Counted from the first letter of the stretch, positions 25,052 to 32,402 are shown. The stretch is 64,000 nucleotides of DNA from CAZICM01 sp964537685 (GCA_964537685.1 CAZICM010000001.1:186001-250000), one strand, 5' to 3'. The notes: generated by a model from the sequence alone, not told the origin. Numbers and translations are program-made.

Positions 25052-25555
25052 ATGAAAACGGCGTTCCCTATTGGTTATCCCGGGTTTGTAACGGCGGTTC
25101 CTGTGGCGCCGTTTACCCATTCGGCGCGCGTTCGCAGCGTAAACGGCTCGTTTCCACGGGTGCAACTGAAGTTCAATGAGGCCACGATGGTCGTGGGCGT
25201 GCGAATAAGCGCGCGCACGGTCATTTTCAACGATCCGGCCTTCAGCCGTCCGCCCAATGTGGACGACTTCTTTCTGGCCATCGACATTGACGGAAAGGAG
25301 TTTTTCACCTTGGAGGCGTCGACGTCCACCTCTGGCAGCGGGCAAAGCCAAAACGTCATTGCTGGCAGCTTGGACGTTTCAAGGCGTTTTTTAATGGCCG
25401 AGCTTGACAAGAACGCGCCCACAATGGGCTTCAAGCCCGCCTGGGCCTACGACGCGCCGATGCCCGGTGAATGCGAGCTGTCCTTCGACGTGATTGACTG
25501 CACGCTTGAGGAATGGCGCGCTAATCCGTATTTGCGCAAATATGGAGGCAGTTAA
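25052..25555 (+). CDS. Small beta-rich structural protein candidate
   Basis: 167 residues with GAGGGG before ATG 25052, 24 bp after the capsid candidate. Alternating hydrophobic strands are visible (FPRVQLKFNEATMVVGVRI, DDFFLAIDIDGKEFFTLEA, CELSFDVIDCT). No enzyme motif. A minor capsid, penton or spike-base role is inferred from position. The stop overlaps the ATG of the next gene. Confidence 0.55.
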   Translation: MKTAFPIGYPGFVTAVPVAPFTHSARVRSVNGSFPRVQLKFNEATMVVGVRISARTVIFNDPAFSRPPNVDDFFLAIDIDGKEFFTLEASTSTSGSGQSQNVIAGSLDVSRRFLMAELDKNAPTMGFKPAWAYDAPMPGECELSFDVIDCTLEEWRANPYLRKYGGS

Positions 25556-25948
25556 TGCATCCCGTCTGGTCTCCTTATCCTCCCTACCACACATGGGGCA
25601 ATGTGCCCGTGTTTTGTGGGCGGCGCGGAAAGCTGCGGCACATTTTCATCAGGGAATTGCCGCCTGAACATGCGCCGCCCGAAGTCAATCCGCCGAGCGC
25701 TNNNNNNNNNNNNNNNNNNNNNNNNNNNNNNNNNNNNNNNNNNNNNNNNNNNNNNNNNNNNNNNNNNNNNNNNNNNNNNNNNNNNNNNNNNNNNNNNNNN
25801 NGCGCCTGTTGAAAGCGCGCCGCCCGATGTCAGTCCGCCGAGCGCTGCGCCTGTTGAAAGCGCGCCGCCCGATGTCAGTCCGCCGAGCGCTGCGCCTGTT
25901 GGCAGGTCTCGCGCGCGACGCAGAAGAAACGATGGACCTGCTCAGTAA
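25555..25948 (+). CDS. Proline-rich repeat protein interrupted by assembly gap
   Basis: The start is ATG 25555 (MHPVWSPYPPYHTWGN). The N-terminal 40 residues are globular, then a repeat begins (APPEVNPPSA) and runs into 100 N. After the gap, 15-residue units APVESAPPDVSPPSA appear and the frame ends RRRRNDGPAQ at 25948. The sequence on the two sides is only in the same frame if the real gap length is not exactly 100. The repeat matches across the gap, so I treat it as one gene with a collapsed repeat. It could be a fibre or stalk protein. Its end overlaps the next start. Confidence 0.6.
25702..25801. other. Assembly gap (100 N)
   Basis: Exactly 100 undetermined bases, a standard placeholder size, sitting inside a 45-bp tandem repeat. 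The true length is unknown. Confidence 0.98.
25802..25901 (+). repeat. 45-bp tandem repeat (APVESAPPDVSPPSA)
   Basis: Two full units (25802-25846, 25847-25891) and the first 10 bases of a third. A diverged unit (GCGCCGCCCGAAGTCAATCC) lies left of the gap. The repeat explains the assembly break. Confidence 0.92.
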
Positions 25949-26264
25949 AAACTCGAACATCTCGGCGCTTGAGCGGTCGGACGCTCTCGCCGTTTCGGCT
26001 CGCGTTGTGTCCGGCTCCTGGGCCTTTGTTGTGTCCGCGCAAGGGAGCGACGGGGAACGGGCGCGCATGGGGCGCTTTGTTCTTAACCCAACCAACAATC
26101 TTGTCGTGGTCGGGTACGCGCATTATCCCGGCGCCACAAGCTACACAGTTGAGCCCGAGCTTATTCCGCCCGGCCCGGGAGCGGGCGAGTTTTTTTGCTC
26201 TGTGGGCAAGGCAGGCGGCCAAGTCGGACTTATTCCGTCCCCTTACGCCATCGTCGGCCCGTAG
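25932..26264 (+). CDS. 110-residue protein, unknown
   Basis: ATG 25932 with AGAAG just upstream, overlapping the end of the repeat protein by 17 bp in another frame. The product has strands (SGSWAFVVSAQG, NNLVVVGYAHYPGATSYTVEPEL) and a Gly-rich end. No family recognised. It lies between a candidate fibre protein and the lytic enzyme, so it is probably a virion or entry protein. An in-frame extension upstream into the repeat (KARRPMSVRRALRLL) is likely an artefact of reading the repeat in another frame. Confidence 0.55.
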   Translation: MDLLSKNSNISALERSDALAVSARVVSGSWAFVVSAQGSDGERARMGRFVLNPTNNLVVVGYAHYPGATSYTVEPELIPPGPGAGEFFCSVGKAGGQVGLIPSPYAIVGP

Positions 26265-26272
26265 CAAACTTT

Positions 26273-27628
26273 ATGCGCCTCGCCCTTGTCGGTCCTGCCA
26301 ATTTCACCTCCCTTCAAGACCTCGATCTCGCGTTCTTTGAGACTGCCGGCTCGATTTCTGCATGGAACGGGGCTTTTGGAAGTGGGGCGTTTAGGGATTG
26401 GGCCAACGCCAAGGGGCTTAGTGCGCTTGATAGCTTGGTCGGGCCGTGGGATGGAAGCGGCCCGGACACGGTCATCGTGGCGTTTTCGGCGGGTGCTGCC
26501 GGGGTTGACGAGCTTCTAAAATCACCTGCGCTCTGGCCACGGATTCGGGGCGTGCTTCTCGCCGATGGCCTGTTTTTTAATTTGCCGCCGTCTATTTTGC
26601 AGCGCGAAGCCACGCTAGCGTGGATGAACTTTTGCTCTGCTAATAACGGGCATTTTTTCGTCGCAACGTCCAGCTCAAACGCTGGACCTAACATCACGAC
26701 GGGCTCGTTTGCCCTCGGTGAGCTTTGCTCCGCCGTTGGCGCCGAGGCCGTAGACCCGCCCGATTGGCCGTTGGTTGCGGCCCCGCTTGTGCGGCGGGTA
26801 GCTGGGCGGCCCGTGTGGGGGCTGGACTATCAGCAAACGCTTGGACATAGCGAGAAGGCAAATCACCTTGCTCACATCAACTACTGCGCGGCGCGCGTGT
26901 TAGCTGGGCTTGGGTTTGGCGCACTAAAGCCGAACGCGCCGCTATATCCGCCCACCAAGCCGGCGCCAAATGTGCCGCCTAAGCCCGCGCCTGCGCCTGG
27001 GCCGCCTCCCAAGCCCTCTGGAACGGTTTTCAATTGGCGCACGGTAGGCGGTGCGGTCGAGGTGCAGGTCAACGGAGAAGGGCCGTTTGAGCGCTGGGAA
27101 ATCGATCCTCCCGACGCTGTGCGATGGGAGCGAACAGCTCAATGGGCTCCTTTGGTCCGGCAGGTTTTGAAGGAGAACAAAATCAAGCTTCCGCTGCATT
27201 GGGTGATGGGCGTGATTTATGTGGAAAGCGGGGGCGATCCCGACGCGATTGGAAAGAGCAACGGCGAGCGGGGCTTAATGCAGGTCATTCCCAATGGCTC
27301 AAAGACTGACGCCTTTGGTTTCGGTAATCCTGAATATGGAGTTTTGCGGGGGTGCAATATTTTGGCGCAATACAATCACTTAGACCTGCCCGCCGCCGTG
27401 AGTTGCTACAATGCCGGACCACGGCCAACCACCACGCCATATCAGCCGCGGACAAGTGCTGCGTCGCCGTGGGGCTACAAGGAGCACCCCGGTCACATCG
27501 AAAAAGTGGTGAGGGCGGCGAATTCGTTCTTGCGAAAGTTGGGGGGGGGGGCCAAAGGGGGGCGCGGGTCGGGGCTTGTGGCGCTTTTGGGCCTTGGAGC
27601 TGTTTATCTCGCCGTGAAGTCAAATTAA
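26273..27628 (+). CDS. Membrane-anchored fusion: alpha/beta-hydrolase-like domain plus lytic transglycosylase
   Basis: 451 residues from ATG 26273, 8 bp after the previous stop. The N-terminal 210 residues resemble an alpha/beta hydrolase: Ser72 in VAFSAGAAG, Asp98 in LLADGL, and His192 or His198 in LGHSEKANHLAH. A Pro-rich linker (220-250) leads to a goose-type lytic transglycosylase (GH23/SLT). Its catalytic Glu318 is in YVESGGDPDA, followed by GLMQVIP and SCYNAG. A Gly-rich stretch and a hydrophobic tail (GLVALLGLGAVYLAV) end it, like the tail of the 651-residue protein. It would open the host cell wall at entry or exit. The hydrolase part could act on lipids or peptidoglycan substituents; this is inference. 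Confidence 0.8.
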   Translation: MRLALVGPANFTSLQDLDLAFFETAGSISAWNGAFGSGAFRDWANAKGLSALDSLVGPWDGSGPDTVIVAFSAGAAGVDELLKSPALWPRIRGVLLADGLFFNLPPSILQREATLAWMNFCSANNGHFFVATSSSNAGPNITTGSFALGELCSAVGAEAVDPPDWPLVAAPLVRRVAGRPVWGLDYQQTLGHSEKANHLAHINYCAARVLAGLGFGALKPNAPLYPPTKPAPNVPPKPAPAPGPPPKPSGTVFNWRTVGGAVEVQVNGEGPFERWEIDPPDAVRWERTAQWAPLVRQVLKENKIKLPLHWVMGVIYVESGGDPDAIGKSNGERGLMQVIPNGSKTDAFGFGNPEYGVLRGCNILAQYNHLDLPAAVSCYNAGPRPTTTPYQPRTSAASPWGYKEHPGHIEKVVRAANSFLRKLGGGAKGGRGSGLVALLGLGAVYLAVKSN

Positions 27629-27633
27629 CAAAT

Positions 27634-27963
27634 TCACACTTTTGGTAATTTGAGCCTTTGGCGCTTCTTTTCCCTATGTGCCCAGGCTACAAGCTCGCAT
27701 AGCGCCCGCACTCTGTCCGGTGTTGTTGGGTCGTAGTTCCACAGCTCCCAAACCCCATCCGCGGTCACGATCTTGCCCGTCCAGGCTTCATCCAGCCAGC
27801 CTCGGCCCATCCGTCGCCCGTCGATGTCGGGGCGATAGGGTGGCCCCGGAAGGCGTTTCAAAATCGCCTCAAGCTCTTCTTCGTGTGTCGCGGCGCGGGG
27901 CTTTTCGCAATGGCGTCGTCTGTTTTTGCCGCGCCTCGTGCCGTTGCGGTTATGGGATATCAT
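27634..27963 (-). CDS. 109-residue basic protein, unknown; last gene of leftward operon
   Basis: The start is ATG 27963, overlapping the upstream stop as ATGA; a longer frame exists but would run into that gene. Basic N-terminus (NRNGTRRGKNRRRH), then a helix (EEELEAILKRL) and a Trp-rich segment (WLDEAW, VWELWNYDP). Probably nucleic-acid binding. It converges on the transglycosylase gene with 5 bp between stops, so one transcript may read antisense to the other. Confidence 0.55.
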   Translation of the reverse strand: MISHNRNGTRRGKNRRRHCEKPRAATHEEELEAILKRLPGPPYRPDIDGRRMGRGWLDEAWTGKIVTADGVWELWNYDPTTPDRVRALCELVAWAHREKKRQRLKLPKV

Positions 27964-28160
27964 ACGACCACCCCATAAACGCGGCGCTTTTTGGCCTGTT
28001 TCACGCGCCAAATCGCCTCGGCCCTAAAGCGCGGCTGAAAGACAACCATTCGGCGCATCATGCCGACTTCCGAGCAAGGCCATCGGCATGCGTCGTTGTC
28101 TTCCCAGCGGTGAAGCCAACGAGATGTGAATGTCCGACAACAAGGGCATTTACGCGGCAT
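27960..28160 (-). CDS. 66-residue zinc-finger-like protein
   Basis: ATG 28160. The start PRKCPCC is followed by CRWPC 20 residues later, giving a possible four-cysteine zinc site. The rest is basic. It overlaps the neighbours on both sides by a few bases, typical of this operon. The start resembles the adjacent 58-residue protein (LRKCPLC), so the two may be related. Confidence 0.55.
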   Translation of the reverse strand: MPRKCPCCRTFTSRWLHRWEDNDACRWPCSEVGMMRRMVVFQPRFRAEAIWRVKQAKKRRVYGVVV

Positions 28161-28326
28161 TGTGCCCCCTTTGCCTCAGTGGCCTTTTGCCGCTACCTGG
28201 GCAACGGCGCGGAACAAATACCCCGACTGCGATTTTGTGCCATCGTGCGCGCGTGTTGTGGGTTGCAAACCTTCCTTTCAGGGTGACCACCACTTTCTGT
28301 TTGCAGAGAGGGCACTTACGCAGCAT
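28150..28326 (-). CDS. 58-residue zinc-ribbon-like protein
   Basis: ATG 28326 lies 8 bp inside the integrase stop region. CPLC near the N-terminus and RRCPGSG later form a partial ribbon; basic residues dominate (VVVTLKGRFATHNTRARWHK). Probably binds DNA or RNA. As it directly follows the integrase, an excision-directing role is possible but unproven. Confidence 0.55.
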   Translation of the reverse strand: MLRKCPLCKQKVVVTLKGRFATHNTRARWHKIAVGVFVPRRCPGSGKRPLRQRGHNAA

Positions 28327-29989
28327 CGCGGCCTCCCTTTTTGCGTTGGGCCTTCGGGGTTTCCTGTACCGGATACCCGCGCTCTTTGGCGTATCTGGCC
28401 CAGCACCCAATCACCGCCCACCTCCCCCGAAAGCCTGCGACCTTCGCGGCCTTGCGCGCAACGGTAGGAGATTTGCCGGCCTCGATTGCTCGCCGCTGCG
28501 CCCGCAAATATTCGCGCGCGTAGGCTTTATCCGCGTGGTCTGTCACGGGCGGCGGCCGTATCCCTGGATACCCGTCCTCTTTCCAGGCAAGCGCCACGGC
28601 CTGAAAATCCAGCGCATCGCCCGCCAAGAAATTAGCCCGGCCATTTTCGCGCTTGCCTCGGTTTTTTGAATCGAGCTCGGCTTGAAATCCCGCCGACTCC
28701 TTTGCCGTTGGAAGCGGCAAATCCCCGAGCTCCACCGAGGGAAGAGCCAAGATCTCCATTGGCGCTTCCGGCACCGCGCCCGACAAAGGCAGCTCGGGAA
28801 CAAGGCTTTCGGCGACGCCGCGCCCGACGCGGTGGATATATCCCAAGCTCACCTTTGGGTCGCTGTGGCCGAGTCTCGCCATGACGGTCTTCACGTCGGC
28901 GCCCTTTGCGGCTTCCAGCGTGCCAAGCGAGTGCCTGAAAGAGTGTGTTACCGCCCTTTCGGCGTTTGGAAGGCCGGCCTCCTCCCAAATCTCCCTCACG
29001 ACTTCCGGCTTTAGCAAAGCGTCGTCTCGCCGATATTCGCCTTTTTTCGTTGGGAAAACGGGGCCGTTTGCCCGAAACAGGCCAAGCGCTTGAAGACGTT
29101 CTTTGTGCTCCGCGAGGATGGCCGCCAAAGACTTGTGCACCTGAACGGTACGGCGCTTGTCGTTCTTGGGAAGCGTGTCGGGACGATCTTGGCCGTCGTC
29201 CGTTACTTCCGCCCATCCTTGCTTCGCCTGGCGCTGAATTGTGACGTATAGGCCGCCGTCCACGCCCCGGTGGAAGTCGTCCCACGCAAGCGCGCAGCCT
29301 TCCGCATTGCGAAGCCCTAAGAGAATGAGGACGCTGCAGCGAACAAAGTATGGCGCGGGAAGATTCGGGAAGCCCGGCGATTTTCTGTCTCGCCGCTGCG
29401 CGGCCTGAAGAAGAGCAACCGCTTCTTCCAACGATCGCAGGGCTTCGCGTTCGTTCTCACCCTCAGCGGGTTTGCGGGCGCGCCATTTTCCCCATGGATA
29501 CGCCGATAGGCGGCCCTTTTCGATTTGGCGATTGAACGCAGCGGCGACAAGGTCATAGCAATTCCGAATCGTTCGGACGGCCATCCCCTGCTCTTTTTGT
29601 TTCGCCTCCCAGGTCTCCCATTCCTCTTTGGTGAGCTCGTGGCACGATAGGTGCGCGAAGCTCTGTTCTAGCCTGTGCTTCCACGTACTTTTGGCCTGTC
29701 GTTGCCAGTCTCCCGATAGATGCGTGATGTGCGCCTCCCATATTTCTTTCACCGTCAGGGGGCGCCCCATTGAGAACGCGGCGATTTTAGCAAGCCCCGT
29801 GTTGGCGTCCGTGGCGTGCAATTCGACTTCCAGCGCTTCACGGCGGATGGCGTCGATCTTCCGCACAACCTCGGCTTCCGACTTGCCCGATATCGATAGG
29901 CGCTTGCCCGGCGCGAGCGGATTTACGATTTGGGAGCGGTAGCAGCCATCCGATATTTTTTGGACCTTTGGCCGTTTTTCATTGGGCAT
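28316..29989 (-). CDS. int: Tyrosine-family integrase with long C-terminal extension
   Basis: 557 residues from ATG 29989, supported by GGAGG nine bases upstream. It catalyses site-specific recombination between the element and tRNA-Leu. The N-terminal SAM-like domain is at about 75-160. The catalytic domain shows Arg227 (LLGLRNAEG), Lys near 276-279, His349/Arg352 (THSFRHS), His375 (LGHSDP) and Tyr384 (GYIHR). All expected residues are present. After the tyrosine the protein continues for about 170 residues, where integrases usually end within 20. This extra part contains a basic helical segment (AYAREYLRAQRRAIEAGK) that could bind DNA. The gene lies mid-operon, not next to an end of the element. 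Confidence 0.92.
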   Translation of the reverse strand: MPNEKRPKVQKISDGCYRSQIVNPLAPGKRLSISGKSEAEVVRKIDAIRREALEVELHATDANTGLAKIAAFSMGRPLTVKEIWEAHITHLSGDWQRQAKSTWKHRLEQSFAHLSCHELTKEEWETWEAKQKEQGMAVRTIRNCYDLVAAAFNRQIEKGRLSAYPWGKWRARKPAEGENEREALRSLEEAVALLQAAQRRDRKSPGFPNLPAPYFVRCSVLILLGLRNAEGCALAWDDFHRGVDGGLYVTIQRQAKQGWAEVTDDGQDRPDTLPKNDKRRTVQVHKSLAAILAEHKERLQALGLFRANGPVFPTKKGEYRRDDALLKPEVVREIWEEAGLPNAERAVTHSFRHSLGTLEAAKGADVKTVMARLGHSDPKVSLGYIHRVGRGVAESLVPELPLSGAVPEAPMEILALPSVELGDLPLPTAKESAGFQAELDSKNRGKRENGRANFLAGDALDFQAVALAWKEDGYPGIRPPPVTDHADKAYAREYLRAQRRAIEAGKSPTVARKAAKVAGFRGRWAVIGCWARYAKERGYPVQETPKAQRKKGGRDAA

Positions 29990-30239
29990 GGCGCGGCCTC
30001 CGTTTCCCTTTCGCCTTCGGGGCGCGGGCCAAGCGTGCAAGCGCCCGCTCCTTTTGCGTGCGCTGCCTGTCCCAGTCCTCCCTTTGCGCGCGCTCGTGCT
30101 CCCATTGCCCCCTTACCCTCAAACAGGTTGCGCAAGTGACCGCGCGGGCCTCCAGGGCCTTCGTTCCGTAGGCAAGGCCGCACATCGTGGCGGCGGCGCC
30201 CTCCCAGGCGTCATGAATTTTTGTCTGGCCGTTTCCCAT
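29979..30239 (-). CDS. 86-residue cysteine-containing small protein
   Basis: ATG 30239; it overlaps the integrase start by 11 bp. MCG, then VTCATC 22 residues later, is the pattern of many small phage zinc proteins. The C-terminal half is a highly charged helix rich in Arg/Lys/Glu. Probably nucleic-acid binding; unnamed. Confidence 0.6.
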   Translation of the reverse strand: MGNGQTKIHDAWEGAAATMCGLAYGTKALEARAVTCATCLRVRGQWEHERAQREDWDRQRTQKERALARLARAPKAKGKRRPRHAQ

Positions 30240-30660
30240 GGAAAACACACCCTTTCTCGGTCTCAAGGCGGAGACCGCACGCACAACAAACGCCGAACCT
30301 TGCGCCGCATCCCGGCGCTTTTTCGCGGCGTTTCCATCCCGTTCCGCCGCACGCGCCGCACCAACGGCGGGCGTGCGCTTTTTCTTTTTGGTACGCCTGG
30401 TGGAGACCGGCGCACGAGCAGCGCTCGAACGTCGGAACCGTGGCGCACTTGATTTCAAGCGTGGCCTTGTTGAGCTCTCCAAGCGCTTGCGCGCCGCACG
30501 GCTCATGGGTTGGACACACCACCAGGTCGGGCACCCGGAACAAGTCTTGCTGTTCCGGCGCGGGCGCCCGCTTGATGATTTTCGCCGTCCTTCGAGCCGT
30601 CTGGAGAGCTCCGCGGGCGGCTTCGATGGAGGCCACCAGCTCGGAGCGCTCCGGCTTCAT
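30211..30660 (-). CDS. 149-residue cysteine-rich protein
   Basis: ATG 30660 overlaps the preceding stop. The helical N-terminus (ASIEAARGALQTARRTAKIIKRA) precedes many cysteines: CPTHEPC, CSC, then CGACGGTG (a DnaJ-type zinc-binding knuckle) and CCACG. At least two zinc sites are possible. No family name; likely a DNA/RNA- or protein-binding factor. Confidence 0.6.
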   Translation of the reverse strand: MKPERSELVASIEAARGALQTARRTAKIIKRAPAPEQQDLFRVPDLVVCPTHEPCGAQALGELNKATLEIKCATVPTFERCSCAGLHQAYQKEKAHARRWCGACGGTGWKRREKAPGCGARFGVCCACGLRLETEKGCVFHGKRPDKNS

Positions 30661-30911
30661 AAGAGCTCTTCCAATTCAGCCGGTGCGCTCAGAATGCGTC
30701 GTTCCCGCTCTACGAGCTCTTGGCCGGGCACCTGCAGCCGCCTCAAGACCGCCCGAGCGTTGAAGATTTTATCTTCAATCCATTCAAGCGCGGCCACAGC
30801 TTGGTTGTGTTGCGCAAGCCTGTTTTCGAGCTTGGTAAGCTCTGGCGATGGAGCCTTGGTTTTAATCCAAAGCTTTTGATGGTAGGCGCGGATTTCTGCA
30901 AGGTTATCCAT
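30657..30911 (-). CDS. 84-residue coiled-coil protein
   Basis: ATG 30911 with GGAGGG upstream. Fully helical, with heptad-like Leu spacing (LTKLENRLAQHNQAVAALEWI). No cysteines, unlike its neighbours. It overlaps the next gene by 4 bp. Function unknown. Confidence 0.6.
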   Translation of the reverse strand: MDNLAEIRAYHQKLWIKTKAPSPELTKLENRLAQHNQAVAALEWIEDKIFNARAVLRRLQVPGQELVERERRILSAPAELEELL

Positions 30912-31386
30912 GGCCGCCCTCCGTTGGGTCGAAGGCGATGGGCTCGCCGCGGTCTTCCGACGCCACGACCACGAAGGCTTCACACCCGCAATGGCGCCAA
31001 AAGGCCGGGGTTTGGGAACGCACCGCCTTCCTGCACCCCAAAGCGCCTACGTGTTCCGTCTTTGCGTGTCCGCAGACAGCGCACGCGCCCCAGCTTGCCG
31101 CAAGTCGTTTTGCCTCTCCGCGCTCCCCGATCTTTTCGCGCAGCTCTTCAAGGGCGTGCCCAATTTCAACGCAGGCTTCCTCTTCGGACAGAAAGCCCTC
31201 GTGCGCCTTCGCGTGGGCGTCCTCGATCTTCTGCAGAGCGGCAGAGCGTGCGCCCAGCACCGCGCACAGACGAGCCGCCGAGGCGTGATAGGCGCAGTGC
31301 TTCGCGGCGAGCGTTGGGTTGTCTTCATCCTTCGCCCACTCCACCGCAAGCTCGCCGTGAAATTTCACAAGGTCCTGTGCGTTCAC
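30904..31386 (-). CDS. 160-residue helical protein with C-terminal zinc site
   Basis: Start chosen at GTG 31386 because GAGGG lies five bases upstream; GTG 31404 is the alternative. The N-terminal 100 residues are helical (FHGELAVEWAKDEDNP, LEELREKIGERG). The C-terminal part has CAVCGHAKTEH, a cysteine 13 residues later, and CGC, a probable zinc site. Overlaps both neighbours. Unknown function. Confidence 0.55.
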   Translation of the reverse strand: MNAQDLVKFHGELAVEWAKDEDNPTLAAKHCAYHASAARLCAVLGARSAALQKIEDAHAKAHEGFLSEEEACVEIGHALEELREKIGERGEAKRLAASWGACAVCGHAKTEHVGALGCRKAVRSQTPAFWRHCGCEAFVVVASEDRGEPIAFDPTEGGHG

Positions 31387-31640
31387 GGCGCCCTCGATTC
31401 GCACTGGTTAAGCGCCTTCGCGGGAAGGCGTTCTTCGGGGTGGAAAAGCTTTCCGCAAATGCAGCCGACTAAGTCCCGGTCCTTGTGCGTTTCGTAGTCC
31501 GCGTGGCATTCACAGAAGCATTCACCGACGCAGCGGCCCAGGGCGTCAGCGTGAGCGGTGCGGCGACGGCAATCGAGTAAGCACGGAGCCGTGCACCCAT
31601 GCGGGCAGGCCCAAATCGCGGCAGTATTTGGCCGTTTCAT
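31383..31640 (-). CDS. 85-residue cysteine-rich protein (paralogue of the next gene upstream)
   Basis: ATG 31640 with GGAGGG upstream. The segment WACPHGCTAPCLLDC is nearly the same as WACPHNCTAPCALEC in the 50-residue protein encoded just upstream. It is followed by CVGECFCECH and CICG. About ten cysteines and several histidines suggest two or more zinc sites. Tandem duplication is likely. Confidence 0.65.
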   Translation of the reverse strand: MKRPNTAAIWACPHGCTAPCLLDCRRRTAHADALGRCVGECFCECHADYETHKDRDLVGCICGKLFHPEERLPAKALNQCESRAP

Positions 31641-31789
31641 TGCGGGCCCTCCATCGCGAGCAGCACCTCGCAGGCGACGCACTCGCCGGCCTCAGTTTTG
31701 AGCGGGGCCGCGTGGCATTCGAGCGCACAGGGGGCGGTGCAGTTGTGGGGGCACGCCCACCACCCTCGGGAGGTTCGCTGTTCAGGCAT
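31637..31789 (-). CDS. 50-residue cysteine-rich protein
   Basis: ATG 31789 overlaps the stop of the attP-spanning gene; its own stop overlaps the next ATG (ATGA). Translation gives WACPHNCTAPCALECH and then CVACE. The strong match to the downstream 85-residue protein supports it as a real gene despite its size. Confidence 0.62.
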   Translation of the reverse strand: MPEQRTSRGWWACPHNCTAPCALECHAAPLKTEAGECVACEVLLAMEGPQ

Positions 31790-32402
31790 TGGCGCCTCCC
31801 TCGGGTGCAGTCCAGAGGTCGCGGGCAGCGCTGGCCACGGTGTTTTTTATCCAGGTGTTTCGCGCGGTTTTGTTTTTGAAGAGCGGGATGTCTTCTTGTT
31901 CGGCTCTTAGCTCAAGCACCGCGAAGCACTTCGCCGTGATCGCCGCTGCCACAGAAAGCCATGCGGCTGTTGCGGGCTGCCGTTGGGTCTCGACAAGCCC
32001 AAGCAGGTTTCCCGCATACCGCGCCCACGCAATCTTGAGCATCCCCGCCGCCGTGTGCCTGCGCCCGTTTGTCGCCTGGCTGGCCGCGCTGGCCTCGTCT
32101 TCCGTGCGAACGACCTCGCAGTCGTTTCGTGTAATTGTTCTCGCCTCATCCGCCCGCGTTGTTGCTTCGCGGCCCGCTAAAAACTCCTCCATTGGGCCGT
32201 CGTCGTTTCCGTTCTCCAAATACCTGAACACCCGACCAGCAAGGGCGGGCCATAGTTCGCCCTCTATCAACTCTTTCGTTGTTGGTTTCGAGGACTGAAC
32301 ACTTGGCCAGTGCGTGACCGCGTTCGCACAGGATTCGCACAAGGCTTTTTGTAAGACCTCCCATTCGTCGGTTTTTGAAGCCTCGCGTGTGCTAGTGCGA
32401 AG
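31782..32402 (-). pseudogene. C-terminal part of attP-spanning gene, cut off from its start in the integrated state
   Basis: 206 codons from the core edge (CTT at 32400-32402) to the stop at 31782. In the integrated state this piece has no ribosome site. The in-frame ATG at 32483 lies in host DNA opposite the tRNA terminator and is unlikely to be used, and the first internal Met is about 70 codons in. In the circular element it continues directly from the 163-codon N-terminal part in the same frame. The residues are helical, with an Ala-rich C-terminal half (ATAAWLSVAAAITAKCFAVLELRAEQ). No family is recognised. It is not decayed: integration splits it and excision should restore it. Confidence 0.72.

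Noticed and set aside
25809..25931. Upstream extension of the 110-residue gene into the 45-bp repeat
   Set aside because: Reads the repeat in a different frame (KARRPMSVRRALRLL) from the one that matches the protein left of the gap, and the ATG at 25932 has its own ribosome site.
27678..32300. Several long rightward frames antisense to the integrase operon
   Set aside because: The minus-strand genes have ribosome sites, recognisable motifs and chained overlaps; the plus frames are Arg/Pro/Ala-rich without motifs.
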